Assembly: GCF_017599385.1 (NCBI RefSeq)
Contig: NZ_JAGFPK010000001.1
Coordinates: 2,812,636-2,876,635 of the forward strand
Source: Ciceribacter sp. L1K22
Lineage (GTDB): Bacteria > Pseudomonadota > Alphaproteobacteria > Rhizobiales > Rhizobiaceae
Length of the DNA: 64,000 bases
Reading direction: 5' to 3'
In this document: in pieces, positions 1 to 7,616 of the stretch
Layout of the letters: each line of letters begins with the position of its first letter
Numbering within the stretch: position 1 is the stretch's first letter
The notes under the pieces: generated by a model
Told to the model about the DNA's origin: nothing
Databases searched by the model: none
Seen by the model: only the letters and a program-made list of their open reading frames with translations
Position numbers and translations under genes: made by a program

Positions 1-1146
1 CTGTTCGGCCTCCTGTTCTCTGGCCTCGTCTACCCGCAGATCTGGGAGGATCCGGACGTCGATATGGAGGCGATGGAGCTCGACGAAGGTCATCGTCTCG
101 TCACGATCGGCTCCGGCGGTTGCAACATGCTGGCCTATCTTTCGCGCAGCCCCGCAGCCATCGACGTCGTCGACCTGAACCCCAATCACATCGCACTCAA
201 CCGGCTTAAGCTCGCGGCCTTCCGGCATCTGCCCGATCACGGCTCTGTCGTCCGCATGCTGGCAAGCGAGGGAGTGGTGACCAATAGCCGAACCTTCGAC
301 CGCTACATCGCGCGGCATCTGGACGCGGTTACGCGCGCCTACTGGAACCGCAGGACGGCATCCGGTCGCAGGCGGATCGACGTCTTCAACCGCAATTTCT
401 ACCGCACCGGCCTGCTCGGCCGCTTCATCGGCGCTGGCCACTTGCTCGCCCGTATTCATGGAATCCGGCTGGAAGACATCACGAAGACCCGCTCGCTGCG
501 CGAACAGCGGCAGTTCTTCGACGACGCGATTGCGCCGCTCTTCGACAAGCCATTCGTCAAATGGCTGACGAGCCGCAAGAGTTCGCTGTTCGGCCTTGGC
601 ATCCCGCCGCAGCAATATGACGAACTCGCAAGCCTGTCGGACGGTGGCACCATCGCTCCTGTTCTGCGTCACCGCCTGGAAAAGCTCGCCTGCCATTTTC
701 CACTCAAGGACAACTACTTCGCCTGGCAGGCCTTTGCCCGCCGCTATCCGAAGGCCGGCGAAGGAACCCTTCCGGTCTACCTGAAGCAGGAGCACTACGC
801 AGCAATCCGCGCCAATGTAGACCGCGTCAGCGTTCACCACGCCACCTTCACCGAACTGCTGTCGACCAAGGCGGCGTCGAGCACCGACCGCTACGTTCTG
901 CTCGATGCGCAGGACTGGATGACGGATGGCCAGCTTTCAGAACTCTGGGGCGAGATCACCCGCACCGCAGCGCCAGGCGCGCGGGTGATCTTCCGCACCG
1001 CCGCTGAAAAAAGCATCCTCGACGGCCGACTGCCGCAAAGCCTGCACGACCAATGGGTCTATCACGCCGACCGTTCGCATGCGCTGAACCTCAAGGATCG
1101 CTCTGCGATTTATGGCGGCTTCCACGTATACGAGAAGAAGGCCTGA
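1..1146 (+). CDS. btaA: S-adenosylmethionine:diacylglycerol 3-amino-3-carboxypropyl transferase BtaA (5' partial)
   Basis: DUF3419/BtaA family. It catalyses the first step of betaine-lipid (DGTS) synthesis, moving the 3-amino-3-carboxypropyl group of SAM to diacylglycerol at the membrane. The frame is open from base 1 and reads LFSGLVYPQIWEDPDVD before the first internal ATG at 64, and that stretch is typical of BtaA, so the start lies upstream and roughly 30 residues are missing. A SAM-binding glycine loop (TIGSGGCNML) is followed by VVDLNPNH. The stop overlaps the btaB start (TGATG), so the two genes are translationally coupled. In Sinorhizobium this pair is induced by phosphate starvation through PhoB. 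The promoter is outside the window, so regulation here is inferred. Confidence 0.93.
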   Translation: MFGLLFSGLVYPQIWEDPDVDMEAMELDEGHRLVTIGSGGCNMLAYLSRSPAAIDVVDLNPNHIALNRLKLAAFRHLPDHGSVVRMLASEGVVTNSRTFDRYIARHLDAVTRAYWNRRTASGRRRIDVFNRNFYRTGLLGRFIGAGHLLARIHGIRLEDITKTRSLREQRQFFDDAIAPLFDKPFVKWLTSRKSSLFGLGIPPQQYDELASLSDGGTIAPVLRHRLEKLACHFPLKDNYFAWQAFARRYPKAGEGTLPVYLKQEHYAAIRANVDRVSVHHATFTELLSTKAASSTDRYVLLDAQDWMTDGQLSELWGEITRTAAPGARVIFRTAAEKSILDGRLPQSLHDQWVYHADRSHALNLKDRSAIYGGFHVYEKKA

Positions 1147-1802
1147 TGGCGACCGGCTCGATCATCTCCGGGGACGGCCATGCCGAACGCATGGACCGAA
1201 TGTACCGCTACCAGAGGCACATCTACGACATCACTCGCAAATACTATCTTCTCGGCCGAGACCGGGCGATTGAAAAACTGGATGTGCCGGCCAGCGCATC
1301 CCTCCTGGAGGTGGGCTGCGGGACGGGTCGCAACCTGCTGCTGGCGCATAAACGCTATCCACAGGCGCGCCTCTTCGGACTCGACATCTCCGAGGAAATG
1401 CTGTCGTCCGCACGCGCGAGTTTCCGCTCCGCGGCCACTGCGCCCGAATTCCGCGTGGCCGACGCCACGAGCTTCACGCCCGCAGACTTTGGCACCGAGG
1501 GCTTCGACCGGATACTGATCTCTTATGCATTGTCGATGATCCCAGACTGGGAGCGCGCGATCCAAGCCGCGCTGGCCGCCCTCGTTCCTGGTGGATCGCT
1601 GCACATTGTCGATTTCGGCCAGCAGGAGGGTCTGCCGCGCTGGTTCCATCACCTGCTCATACGCTGGCTCACGCGTTTTCATGTGACGCCAAGGGCGGAA
1701 CTGGAGCATGTTATCCGGACAAACGCCGAAAAACGCGGCGCGCTGGTGGAGTTCGACCGGATCGGTCGCGGCTATGCCTGGCACGCGATCGTCAGGATAT
1801 GA
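1146..1802 (+). CDS. btaB: Diacylglyceryl homoserine N-methyltransferase BtaB
   Basis: Class I SAM-dependent methyltransferase of 218 residues. It should methylate diacylglyceryl-homoserine three times to give the phosphorus-free lipid DGTS. Motif I (LLEVGCGTGRN) lies at about residues 53-63, followed by the acidic post-I segment LFGLDIS. The open frame extends upstream to 1053 inside btaA, but the start is placed at ATG 1146 because it overlaps the btaA stop and the upstream extension is btaA coding sequence. The direct coupling to btaA makes the lipid assignment much stronger than the methyltransferase fold alone would. Confidence 0.9.
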   Translation: MATGSIISGDGHAERMDRMYRYQRHIYDITRKYYLLGRDRAIEKLDVPASASLLEVGCGTGRNLLLAHKRYPQARLFGLDISEEMLSSARASFRSAATAPEFRVADATSFTPADFGTEGFDRILISYALSMIPDWERAIQAALAALVPGGSLHIVDFGQQEGLPRWFHHLLIRWLTRFHVTPRAELEHVIRTNAEKRGALVEFDRIGRGYAWHAIVRI

Positions 1803-1921
1803 GCAAAATCTCCGGTTGATCGTCATCTCATTTTCAGGATGATGGCTTCGAATCGCGCGCCATGTTCCATGCCGACTTGCAGGCGCGCATCGGATGCCCT
1901 TGATCTACGGACCGTTTCTTT

Positions 1922-2704
1922 ATGCGCTGGCTCATTACAGCCCTCCTGCCAATCGCGTTTCTGGTCGGCGGCTGCACCGCATCGGGCTATGACGTGCTGG
2001 AAACGGCATCGGCCAAGCCGCGCTTCGCCGACAAGGATCCCCAGGATTTCGGCAGTGTCACGCCGCACCACCATTCGGTCCACGGCATCGACGTGTCGAA
2101 GTGGAATGGCGACATCGACTGGCCCAAGGTCCGGAAGTCCGGGGTTTCCTTCGTCTTCATCAAGGCGACCGAGGGCAAGGACAGGCTCGACGCGCGCTTC
2201 ACGGACTACTGGCGCGGCGCCCGCGCCGCCGGCATCCCACACGCGCCCTACCACTTCTATTATTTCTGCTCGACAGCCGACGAGCAGGCCGACTGGTTCA
2301 TTCGCAATGTTCCCAAGGAATCCGTGCACTTGCCACCGGTTCTTGACGTGGAATGGAACCCGAGTTCACCGACATGCACCTACCGGCCCGGCGCTCTGAC
2401 CGTCCGCGCGGAAATGCAGCGTTTCATGGACCGGATCGAAGCCCACTACGGCAAGCGCCCGATCATCTATACCTCCGTCGACTTCCATCGCGACAATCTC
2501 GTCGGCGCCTTCAAGGATTACCACTTTTGGGTCCGCGCCGTCGCACAACACCCGAAGCACATCTATGCCGACCGCCGCTGGGCCTTCTGGCAATACACCT
2601 CGACGGGCCTCATCCCCGGTATCGAGGGAGACACCGACATCAACGTCTTTGCCGGTACGGAGAAGAACTGGCGCAACTGGGTCGCGACCGTTTCCAAAGG
2701 TTGA
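1922..2704 (+). CDS. GH25 family lysozyme, predicted lipoprotein
   Basis: Glycoside hydrolase family 25 (muramidase), 260 residues, predicted to cleave the MurNAc-GlcNAc bond of peptidoglycan. The N-terminus is a short lipoprotein signal with lipobox VGGC (Cys18), so it should be anchored in the periplasm or outer membrane. The family active-site residues are visible: Asp57 in HGIDVSKW, and Asp142 and Glu144 in the DVE motif. The end of the domain (FWQYTSTG) is also typical. No strong ribosome-binding site precedes the ATG. It is followed after about 100 bases by a second peptidoglycan-cleaving enzyme on the same strand. Confidence 0.88.
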   Translation: MRWLITALLPIAFLVGGCTASGYDVLETASAKPRFADKDPQDFGSVTPHHHSVHGIDVSKWNGDIDWPKVRKSGVSFVFIKATEGKDRLDARFTDYWRGARAAGIPHAPYHFYYFCSTADEQADWFIRNVPKESVHLPPVLDVEWNPSSPTCTYRPGALTVRAEMQRFMDRIEAHYGKRPIIYTSVDFHRDNLVGAFKDYHFWVRAVAQHPKHIYADRRWAFWQYTSTGLIPGIEGDTDINVFAGTEKNWRNWVATVSKG

Positions 2705-2810
2705 ACCGGACGATTTTCATCCTTTGGCCTTGTTCGCAAGGCAGGAGAGGCTTGACTTTCACCCCACCGTCGCGATCCGCTAAAACAGACAATTATTGAA
2801 GGACCTTCGA

Positions 2811-3995
2811 ATGCGCGCACCATTACGTCTCGCTCTCGCTCTGTCGCTCTCCACCATGGTCGCAACCCCGCTTGCCGCCCAGCAATGCGGCGGCGATCTT
2901 GGCGCTTTCCTCGAAGGCGTGAAGCAGGAGGCAATCGCCAACGGCGCATCGCCAGAAGCGGCGGAAAAGGCGCTGCGCGGGGCGCAAATCGATCAGAAAG
3001 TGTTGTCACGCGATCGCGCGCAGGGCGTCTTCAAGCAGACTTTCCTTGAGTTCTCACAGCGCACCGTCAGCCAGGCCCGCCTCGACATCGGCCGCCAGAA
3101 GATGAAACAGTATGCCGATGTCTTCGCCCGCGCCGAAAACGAATACGGCGTGGCCCCCGGCGTCATCACCGCGTTCTGGGCGATGGAAACCGACTTCGGC
3201 GCCGTGCAGGGAGATTTCAACACCCGCAACGCATTGGTGACACTGGCGCACGACTGCCGTCGCCCGGAACTCTTCCGGCCGCAACTGCTGGCGCTGGTGA
3301 TGATGGTCCAGCATGGCGACCTCGACCCTTCATCGAACACCGGCGCCTGGGCAGGCGAAATCGGTCAGGTGCAGATGCTCCCCAAGGACATTATCGAATT
3401 CGGCGTCGACGGCGACGGCGACGGCCATGTGAACGTCAAGCAGAGCTCGCCCGACGCCATCCTGACGGCGGCGAAGTTCATCCAGCATCTCGGCTACACC
3501 AAGGGCGAGCCGTGGATCCAGGAAGTGACGGTTCCCGACAATCTTCCATGGGAAAAAACCGGTTTTGACGCCGGAATGAAGGCCAGAGACTGGTTCGCCC
3601 TTGGCGTAACGCCGCGCGACGGCAATACCGCGTTTTCGCATCTGGAAGGAGAAATCCTGCTACCGCAGGGGCGCAAGGGACCGGCCTTCCTCGCGTACCC
3701 GAACTTCAACATCTACCTCGAATGGAACCAGTCGTTCATCTACACGACGTCCGCCGCCTATTTTGCGACGCGCCTGTCCGGCGCCGAGCCGTACCGGAAG
3801 GGCAATCCGGAGCAGGGTCTCGATGACGGTCAGATGAAGACGCTGCAGACAAAGCTGCAGGCGATGGGCCACGACGTCGGCAAGATCGACGGCATTCTCG
3901 GCGGCGGCACCCGCGTCGCTGTCCAGAAGGAACAGCAACGCCTCGGCATGCCGGCCGACGGATGGCCGACCCCGGCCCTGCTCAACGCGCTCTGA
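2811..3995 (+). CDS. Lytic murein transglycosylase (MltB type) with C-terminal peptidoglycan-binding domain
   Basis: 394 residues. A signal peptide (about residues 1-23, ending LAA) precedes an SLT_2/MltB catalytic domain and a C-terminal PG_binding_1 repeat (about residues 335-394, with GKIDGILGGGTR). The catalytic glutamate is Glu126 in FWAMETDFG. Family members cleave glycan strands to 1,6-anhydro-muropeptides in the periplasm. The start is ATG 2811, preceded by GAAGGA at 2798-2803. A TTG 15 bases upstream is in frame but lies on top of that ribosome-binding site. A clear rho-independent terminator follows at 4017-4046. Confidence 0.92.
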   Translation: MRAPLRLALALSLSTMVATPLAAQQCGGDLGAFLEGVKQEAIANGASPEAAEKALRGAQIDQKVLSRDRAQGVFKQTFLEFSQRTVSQARLDIGRQKMKQYADVFARAENEYGVAPGVITAFWAMETDFGAVQGDFNTRNALVTLAHDCRRPELFRPQLLALVMMVQHGDLDPSSNTGAWAGEIGQVQMLPKDIIEFGVDGDGDGHVNVKQSSPDAILTAAKFIQHLGYTKGEPWIQEVTVPDNLPWEKTGFDAGMKARDWFALGVTPRDGNTAFSHLEGEILLPQGRKGPAFLAYPNFNIYLEWNQSFIYTTSAAYFATRLSGAEPYRKGNPEQGLDDGQMKTLQTKLQAMGHDVGKIDGILGGGTRVAVQKEQQRLGMPADGWPTPALLNAL

Positions 3996-4016
3996 GTATG
4001 AAGGGTAGAGAATTTG

Positions 4017-4046
4017 AAGCCGCGGTCCCTGGCCGCGGCTTTTTCT
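4017..4046 (+). terminator. Rho-independent terminator of the transglycosylase gene
   Basis: AAGCCGCGG at 4017-4025 pairs with CCGCGGCTT at 4033-4041 around a 7-base loop, followed by a T-rich tract. It lies 22 bases after the stop codon. Confidence 0.85.
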
Positions 4047-4150
4047 TTACACCCATACAGATGCAATAATGACAAGAAACGGGTGGCGAGAGGCAGTGAG
4101 GCCTTCTAGGAAGGAGGCAACGGAATTCCACTGTCGCACCGGATGTTTCC

Positions 4151-5068
4151 ATGGCCGCGCCGCAAGACTATCGCCTCACCTCCAAAGCATGGCTTCTTCT
4201 TGTCCTCCTGGGACTGATCTGGGGAGGCTCCTTCTTTTTCGCCCGCATCGCCGTCGCCTATGTGCCGCCCTTCACGCTGGTTCTGCTGAGGCTGTCGCTT
4301 GCCGCACTCGCTTTGCATGTCTGGCTGCGCGGCAGCTCCGATCTCTACGGCTCTCTAAGGCGGCATTGGAAGGAATTTCTGCTGATGGGGCTTCTCAACA
4401 ACGCCCTGCCGCACAGCCTCATTTTCCTCGGGCAGACGCAGATCGGTGCAGGGCTTGCCGCCATCCTCAACGCAACCACGCCAATCTGGACAGTGATCAT
4501 TGCCCATCAGATGACGGCCGATGAGAAGCTGTCGACCGCCAAGGTGACAGGCTGCCTGCTCGGTCTTGCGGGCACCATGGTGCTCATCGGGCCTAGCGCC
4601 CTGGCCTTGACCGACATACCGCTCTGGGCTGTCATTCTACCCGTCTCGGCCGCGCTGTCGTACGGTTTCGCGACCATCTATGGCCGTCGATTCAGGCATC
4701 TTCCGCCACAGGTCACGGCCACCGGTCAGCTGACCGCGTCGTCGATGATCATGCTACCGGTGGCGCTTCTCGTCGATCAGCCCTGGAATATAGGCCTTCC
4801 GCCCCTGACGGCAATCGCGGCGATCCTTGCGCTGGCCTGGCTGTCAACGGCCTACGGTTACATCCTGTTTTTCCGCATCATGGCGATTGCCGGCGCAACG
4901 AACACGTCACTCGTGACCCTGCTGGTGCCGCCGAGCGCGGTTCTGCTCGGGGCCGTGTTTCTCGGGGAACGGCTGGCTGTCACCGATCTGGCAGGGATGT
5001 TGCTGATTGGTTGTGGCCTCGTCGTTCTCGACGGGCGGCTCTTCGCACGCCGCGCGCGACCAGCCTAG
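4151..5068 (+). CDS. EamA/DMT family transporter
   Basis: 305-residue inner-membrane protein with two EamA repeats and about ten hydrophobic segments. The first starts near residue 14 (LLLVLLGLIWGGSFFFARI), including the WGGSFF signature of the drug/metabolite transporter superfamily. Such proteins usually export amino acids, amines or drugs. The substrate cannot be read from sequence. It stands alone between the transglycosylase terminator and an AT-rich intergenic stretch, so context gives no clue. Confidence 0.85.
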   Translation: MAAPQDYRLTSKAWLLLVLLGLIWGGSFFFARIAVAYVPPFTLVLLRLSLAALALHVWLRGSSDLYGSLRRHWKEFLLMGLLNNALPHSLIFLGQTQIGAGLAAILNATTPIWTVIIAHQMTADEKLSTAKVTGCLLGLAGTMVLIGPSALALTDIPLWAVILPVSAALSYGFATIYGRRFRHLPPQVTATGQLTASSMIMLPVALLVDQPWNIGLPPLTAIAAILALAWLSTAYGYILFFRIMAIAGATNTSLVTLLVPPSAVLLGAVFLGERLAVTDLAGMLLIGCGLVVLDGRLFARRARPA

Positions 5069-5179
5069 CGGCGTGATCGAATCCCTTATTCACGCAATTA
5101 GTGTCCCGTTAACGCACGTTGATAACGCCTGCGGCAATTTGCCGGCAACCAATTGGGACATCCATTAGAGATATCGGAT

Positions 5180-5200
5180 GAAATATTCGTCAGATATTTC
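5180..5200. repeat. Inverted repeat in the AT-rich leader of the small membrane-protein gene
   Basis: GAAATAT at 5180-5186 and ATATTTC at 5194-5200 form a perfect 7-base inverted repeat with a 7-base spacer. It lies about 120 bases before the ATG at 5323 in the most AT-rich intergenic stretch nearby (5069-5322). It could be an operator, but nothing identifies the protein that would bind it. Confidence 0.35.
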
Positions 5201-5322
5201 AACAAATTGCCTGTTCTGGGCAAAAGTTTTCCACCGTTCCCCACTGCACCGCAGCACAGAATTCCCTTCCCAAGCGACACAAAACGGACATATTATCTAA
5301 CGGTCAACACAAGGAGGCAGAC

Positions 5323-5400
5323 ATGGGACTGACCAATTCTCTCAATGTCCTGATCGTCGGTGCGGCGTTTGTGTTCATCGCGACAATGCTGTTCATCTAG
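5323..5400 (+). CDS. 25-residue single-span membrane protein
   Basis: Small gene with a near-perfect ribosome-binding site, AAGGAGG at 5311-5317, five bases before the ATG. The 25-residue product starts MGLTNSLN, then has one uninterrupted hydrophobic span (VLIVGAAFVFIATMLFI), so it should be an inner-membrane microprotein with almost no soluble part. It has its own upstream intergenic region of about 250 bases and is followed by two hairpins, the second a strong terminator at 5473-5507. I do not recognise a named family. It could regulate or stabilise a larger membrane complex, but no neighbour points to a partner. Confidence 0.7.
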   Translation: MGLTNSLNVLIVGAAFVFIATMLFI

Positions 5401-5419
5401 CCGGAGGTGATGGACGGAT

Positions 5420-5437
5420 CGGATGGAAAGCCATCCG
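5420..5437 (+). other. Small hairpin after the 25-codon gene
   Basis: CGGATGG at 5420-5426 and CCATCCG at 5431-5437 pair perfectly around the loop AAAG. It sits between the stop of the microprotein gene and the terminator, so the transcript would carry two 3' hairpins. It may stabilise the short mRNA. Confidence 0.4.
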
Positions 5438-5472
5438 GAGGCTCGGCAAAATGAGCCCTTAGCAATCAGTAG

Positions 5473-5507
5473 AAAGGCGCATGCGACAGGGCATGCGCCT
5501 TTTCTTT
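5473..5507 (+). terminator. Rho-independent terminator after the 25-codon gene
   Basis: A perfect 12-base stem (AAAGGCGCATGC at 5473-5484 with GCATGCGCCTTT at 5491-5502), six-base loop, then TTTCTTTTT. The T-tract is on the + strand, so it ends the microprotein transcript. In the metF direction only three T follow the stem. Confidence 0.85.
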
Positions 5508-5529
5508 TTGTCGGAACTGAAAGCGAGGA

Positions 5530-6429
5530 TCAGGCGGCGGCGCCCGTCTGGACCGGTTGCCCATCCCGGACACCGAGAAGCGACAGGACGGACGAGACAA
5601 GCGGTGCCTTGTTCATCGTATAGAAGTGAAACTCGGAGATGCCGCGACGGCGCAGGTCGTCAATCTGTTCGGCTGCCAGTTCGGCCGCCACCAGCGCACG
5701 CGCCTGCGGCTTGTCGTCAAGACCGACGAAGCGCTCTTCCAGCCACTGCGGCACCGAGGCTCCGCATGCGGAAGCGAAGCGCTTCAGCTGGTTGAGGTTC
5801 TGCACCGGCATGATACCAGGCACGACAGGAATGGAAATCCCGGCCGCGCGGACCCGCTCGAGGTAGCGCTCATAGACATCGTTGTCGAAGAAGAACTGGG
5901 TGAGCGCGCGGTCGGCACCGTTGTCGACCTTACGCTTCAGCATGTCGATGTCGGCGTCCACATCGCGGCTTTCCGGATGCTTCTCCGGATAGGCGGACAC
6001 GGAAATCTCGAAATCGCCCATCTCCTTCAGCCCCAGGACAAGTTCGGCGGCATTGGCAAAGCCGCCCTCGTGCGGCCGATAGGTCGAGCCGACACCATCG
6101 GCCGGGTCGCCGCGCAACGCCACAAAATGACGAAGGCCCGCTGCCTGGAAGGTCCGGACGACCTCGCGAACCTCGTCCTTCGTCGCACCAACACAGGTCA
6201 GGTGCGAGGCGGTAGCAAGAGGCGTATCGGCGATCAGCCGTTTGACGGTCGAGAGCGTCGGGGCCTGCGTGCTTCCGCCGGCGCCATAGGTGACGGACAC
6301 GAAGTGCGGCTGAAAGCGCGACAGCTCGGAAATGCATTGCCAGAGCTGGCCCTCGGCGTCCGGCGATTTCGGCGGGAAGAACTCGAACGAGAACCTGATC
6401 GGCTGCGGACGATTATCGGTGCGGGTCAT
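5530..6429 (-). CDS. metF: 5,10-methylenetetrahydrofolate reductase
   Basis: 299 residues, full length for bacterial MetF. It reduces methylene-THF to methyl-THF with NADH and FAD, supplying the methyl group used by MetH. Visible hallmarks are FSFEFFPPK with the catalytic Glu16 and the flavin/folate-contact motif ALRGDPADG. It starts 19 bases after the stop of the ArsR-methyltransferase regulator gene on the same strand, so the two should form one operon under the operator at 7448-7469. metH, its partner in the cycle, is in this window at 56-60 kb with a matching operator. Confidence 0.96.
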   Translation of the reverse strand: MTRTDNRPQPIRFSFEFFPPKSPDAEGQLWQCISELSRFQPHFVSVTYGAGGSTQAPTLSTVKRLIADTPLATASHLTCVGATKDEVREVVRTFQAAGLRHFVALRGDPADGVGSTYRPHEGGFANAAELVLGLKEMGDFEISVSAYPEKHPESRDVDADIDMLKRKVDNGADRALTQFFFDNDVYERYLERVRAAGISIPVVPGIMPVQNLNQLKRFASACGASVPQWLEERFVGLDDKPQARALVAAELAAEQIDDLRRRGISEFHFYTMNKAPLVSSVLSLLGVRDGQPVQTGAAA

Positions 6430-6447
6430 CTCGGTTGCTCCCTTGAT

Positions 6448-7425
6448 CTACGCTGCGGATTGCGCGGCCGCCGCAGGACGGCGGGCGAGCCAGATGGTGA
6501 CGGTCAGCCCCTGAGGACCCTTGCCGGCCGGGCGAAGATCGACGGTCTTCTCGACCTCAAGCCCTGTCCGAGACAGCCATTCCGACATCGTCGAGTGCGA
6601 GAATCCGAGACGCACATGGGCATGCTCGTCGCGCAGGAATTCCAGCGAGTGCGGCGCAAGGTCTATGACAACCAGCCGACCGCCGGGCGAGAGCATGCGC
6701 GAGGCCTCGGCAAGGGCGAGCTCGGGCTGCACGAGGAAGTGCAACACCTGGTGGATGAGCACCAGGTCGAACTCGCCGCCATCGAGCGGCAGGTTGAGGA
6801 TATCGCCGAGACGAACGGAGGCTTTCAAGACCCCGGCTTTGTCGAGATTGGCGCGAGCGACGGCAAGCATGTCGCGGCTTGCGTCGACGCCGACGGCGCG
6901 GCGATAGTTTGCCGACAGCAATTGCAGCATACGGCCGGTCCCGGTTCCGAGATCGAGCAGGGAGTCGACCGGATCGGCACCGACGAGCTTGAGAAGCGCA
7001 GCCTCCACCTCGGTGTCATCGACATGCAGCCGGCGCAACTCGTCCCATTCGTCGGCATGCTGGCTGAAATAGGCCTGCGCCTTCTCCGCCCTCGCCCGCT
7101 TGACACCGCCAAGACGCTCGCCGTCGCGCTGGACCACCGGATCGCCGGCATCGACCGCGGCAAGAAGCGTGCGCGCCAATTCCGCCGCACGCCCGTCCTG
7201 CTTCAGCCGGAAATAGGCCCAGGCGCCTTCCTGATAACGATCGACCAGACCGGCTTCCGCCAGGAGCTTCAGATGCCGAGAGATGCGGGGTTGCGATTGA
7301 CCCAGAATATCGGTCAGATCGCTTACGGTGAGATCGCCGGAGGCGAGAAGCACCAAGAGCCGCAGCCGCGTCGGCTCGCCGGCGGCTTTCAGAAGTTCGA
7401 CAAGTTCGTCACTCGAAAAGATCAC
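6448..7425 (-). CDS. sahR: ArsR-family regulator fused to a SAM-dependent methyltransferase domain (SahR-type)
   Basis: About 325 residues. The N-terminal winged helix of ArsR type (EPTRLRLLVLL, then SQPRISRHLKLLAEAGLV) covers roughly residues 5-85. A class I methyltransferase fold with motif LLDLGTGTGRML follows from about 145. This architecture beside metF matches SahR, the repressor that senses S-adenosylhomocysteine and controls SAM-cycle genes in proteobacteria. The methyltransferase fold probably works as an SAH sensor (inference). The start is ambiguous: GTG 7425 has GGTGG five bases upstream, and TTG 7443 would add six residues. The cognate palindrome lies directly upstream at 7448-7469. 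Confidence 0.85.
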   Translation of the reverse strand: MIFSSDELVELLKAAGEPTRLRLLVLLASGDLTVSDLTDILGQSQPRISRHLKLLAEAGLVDRYQEGAWAYFRLKQDGRAAELARTLLAAVDAGDPVVQRDGERLGGVKRARAEKAQAYFSQHADEWDELRRLHVDDTEVEAALLKLVGADPVDSLLDLGTGTGRMLQLLSANYRRAVGVDASRDMLAVARANLDKAGVLKASVRLGDILNLPLDGGEFDLVLIHQVLHFLVQPELALAEASRMLSPGGRLVVIDLAPHSLEFLRDEHAHVRLGFSHSTMSEWLSRTGLEVEKTVDLRPAGKGPQGLTVTIWLARRPAAAAQSAA

Positions 7426-7447
7426 GCGCGCCACCAAATGCAATCAA

Positions 7448-7469
7448 GATATAAACATGTCTTTATATC
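7448..7469. promoter_or_regulatory. Predicted SahR operator in front of sahR-metF
   Basis: A 22-base palindrome with 8-base arms (GATATAAA and TTTATATC) around CATGTC. Its 16-base core ATAAACATGTCTTTAT (7451-7466) occurs in identical form, reading in the direction of the gene, upstream of metH at 59970-59985. It lies within about 25 bases of the sahR start, fitting autorepression. That SahR is the binding protein is inferred from gene neighbourhood and regulon logic. Confidence 0.75.
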
Positions 7470-7561
7470 AACAATCGCACGAGTGCAAGCGGGAAACACG
7501 AAAGCGCCATTTCGTGGCCGGACAACGACAGGACATTGCTCACGTCAAGCGCCGCAGGACA

Positions 7562-7591
7562 AACAAAAACCCCGGCAAACGCGCCGGGGTT
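7562..7591 (-). terminator. Rho-independent terminator of ettA
   Basis: AACCCCGGC at 7568-7576 pairs with GCCGGGGTT at 7583-7591. Read on the minus strand the stem is followed by TTTTTGTTT. It lies 26 bases beyond the ettA stop. Confidence 0.85.
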
Positions 7592-7616
7592 CCTGAACGA
7601 AAATCTTTTGAAATGA

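Noticed and set aside
5410..5454. Second tiny frame (14 codons) after the 25-codon gene, with GGAGG just upstream
   Set aside because: GGAGG is only two bases from the ATG, too close for initiation, and the frame overlaps the hairpin at 5420-5437, which explains the sequence better.
5557..7596. A 679-codon open frame on the + strand across metF and sahR
   Set aside because: It lies antisense to two clear genes in a high-GC region, where long antisense frames arise by codon bias. Its translation is Arg/Gly/His-rich, without domains, and it runs through the sahR operator and promoter.
7444..7616. SAM or cobalamin riboswitch upstream of sahR-metF or metH
   Set aside because: The leaders are short, no riboswitch core was recognisable, and the shared palindrome gives a simpler protein-based explanation.
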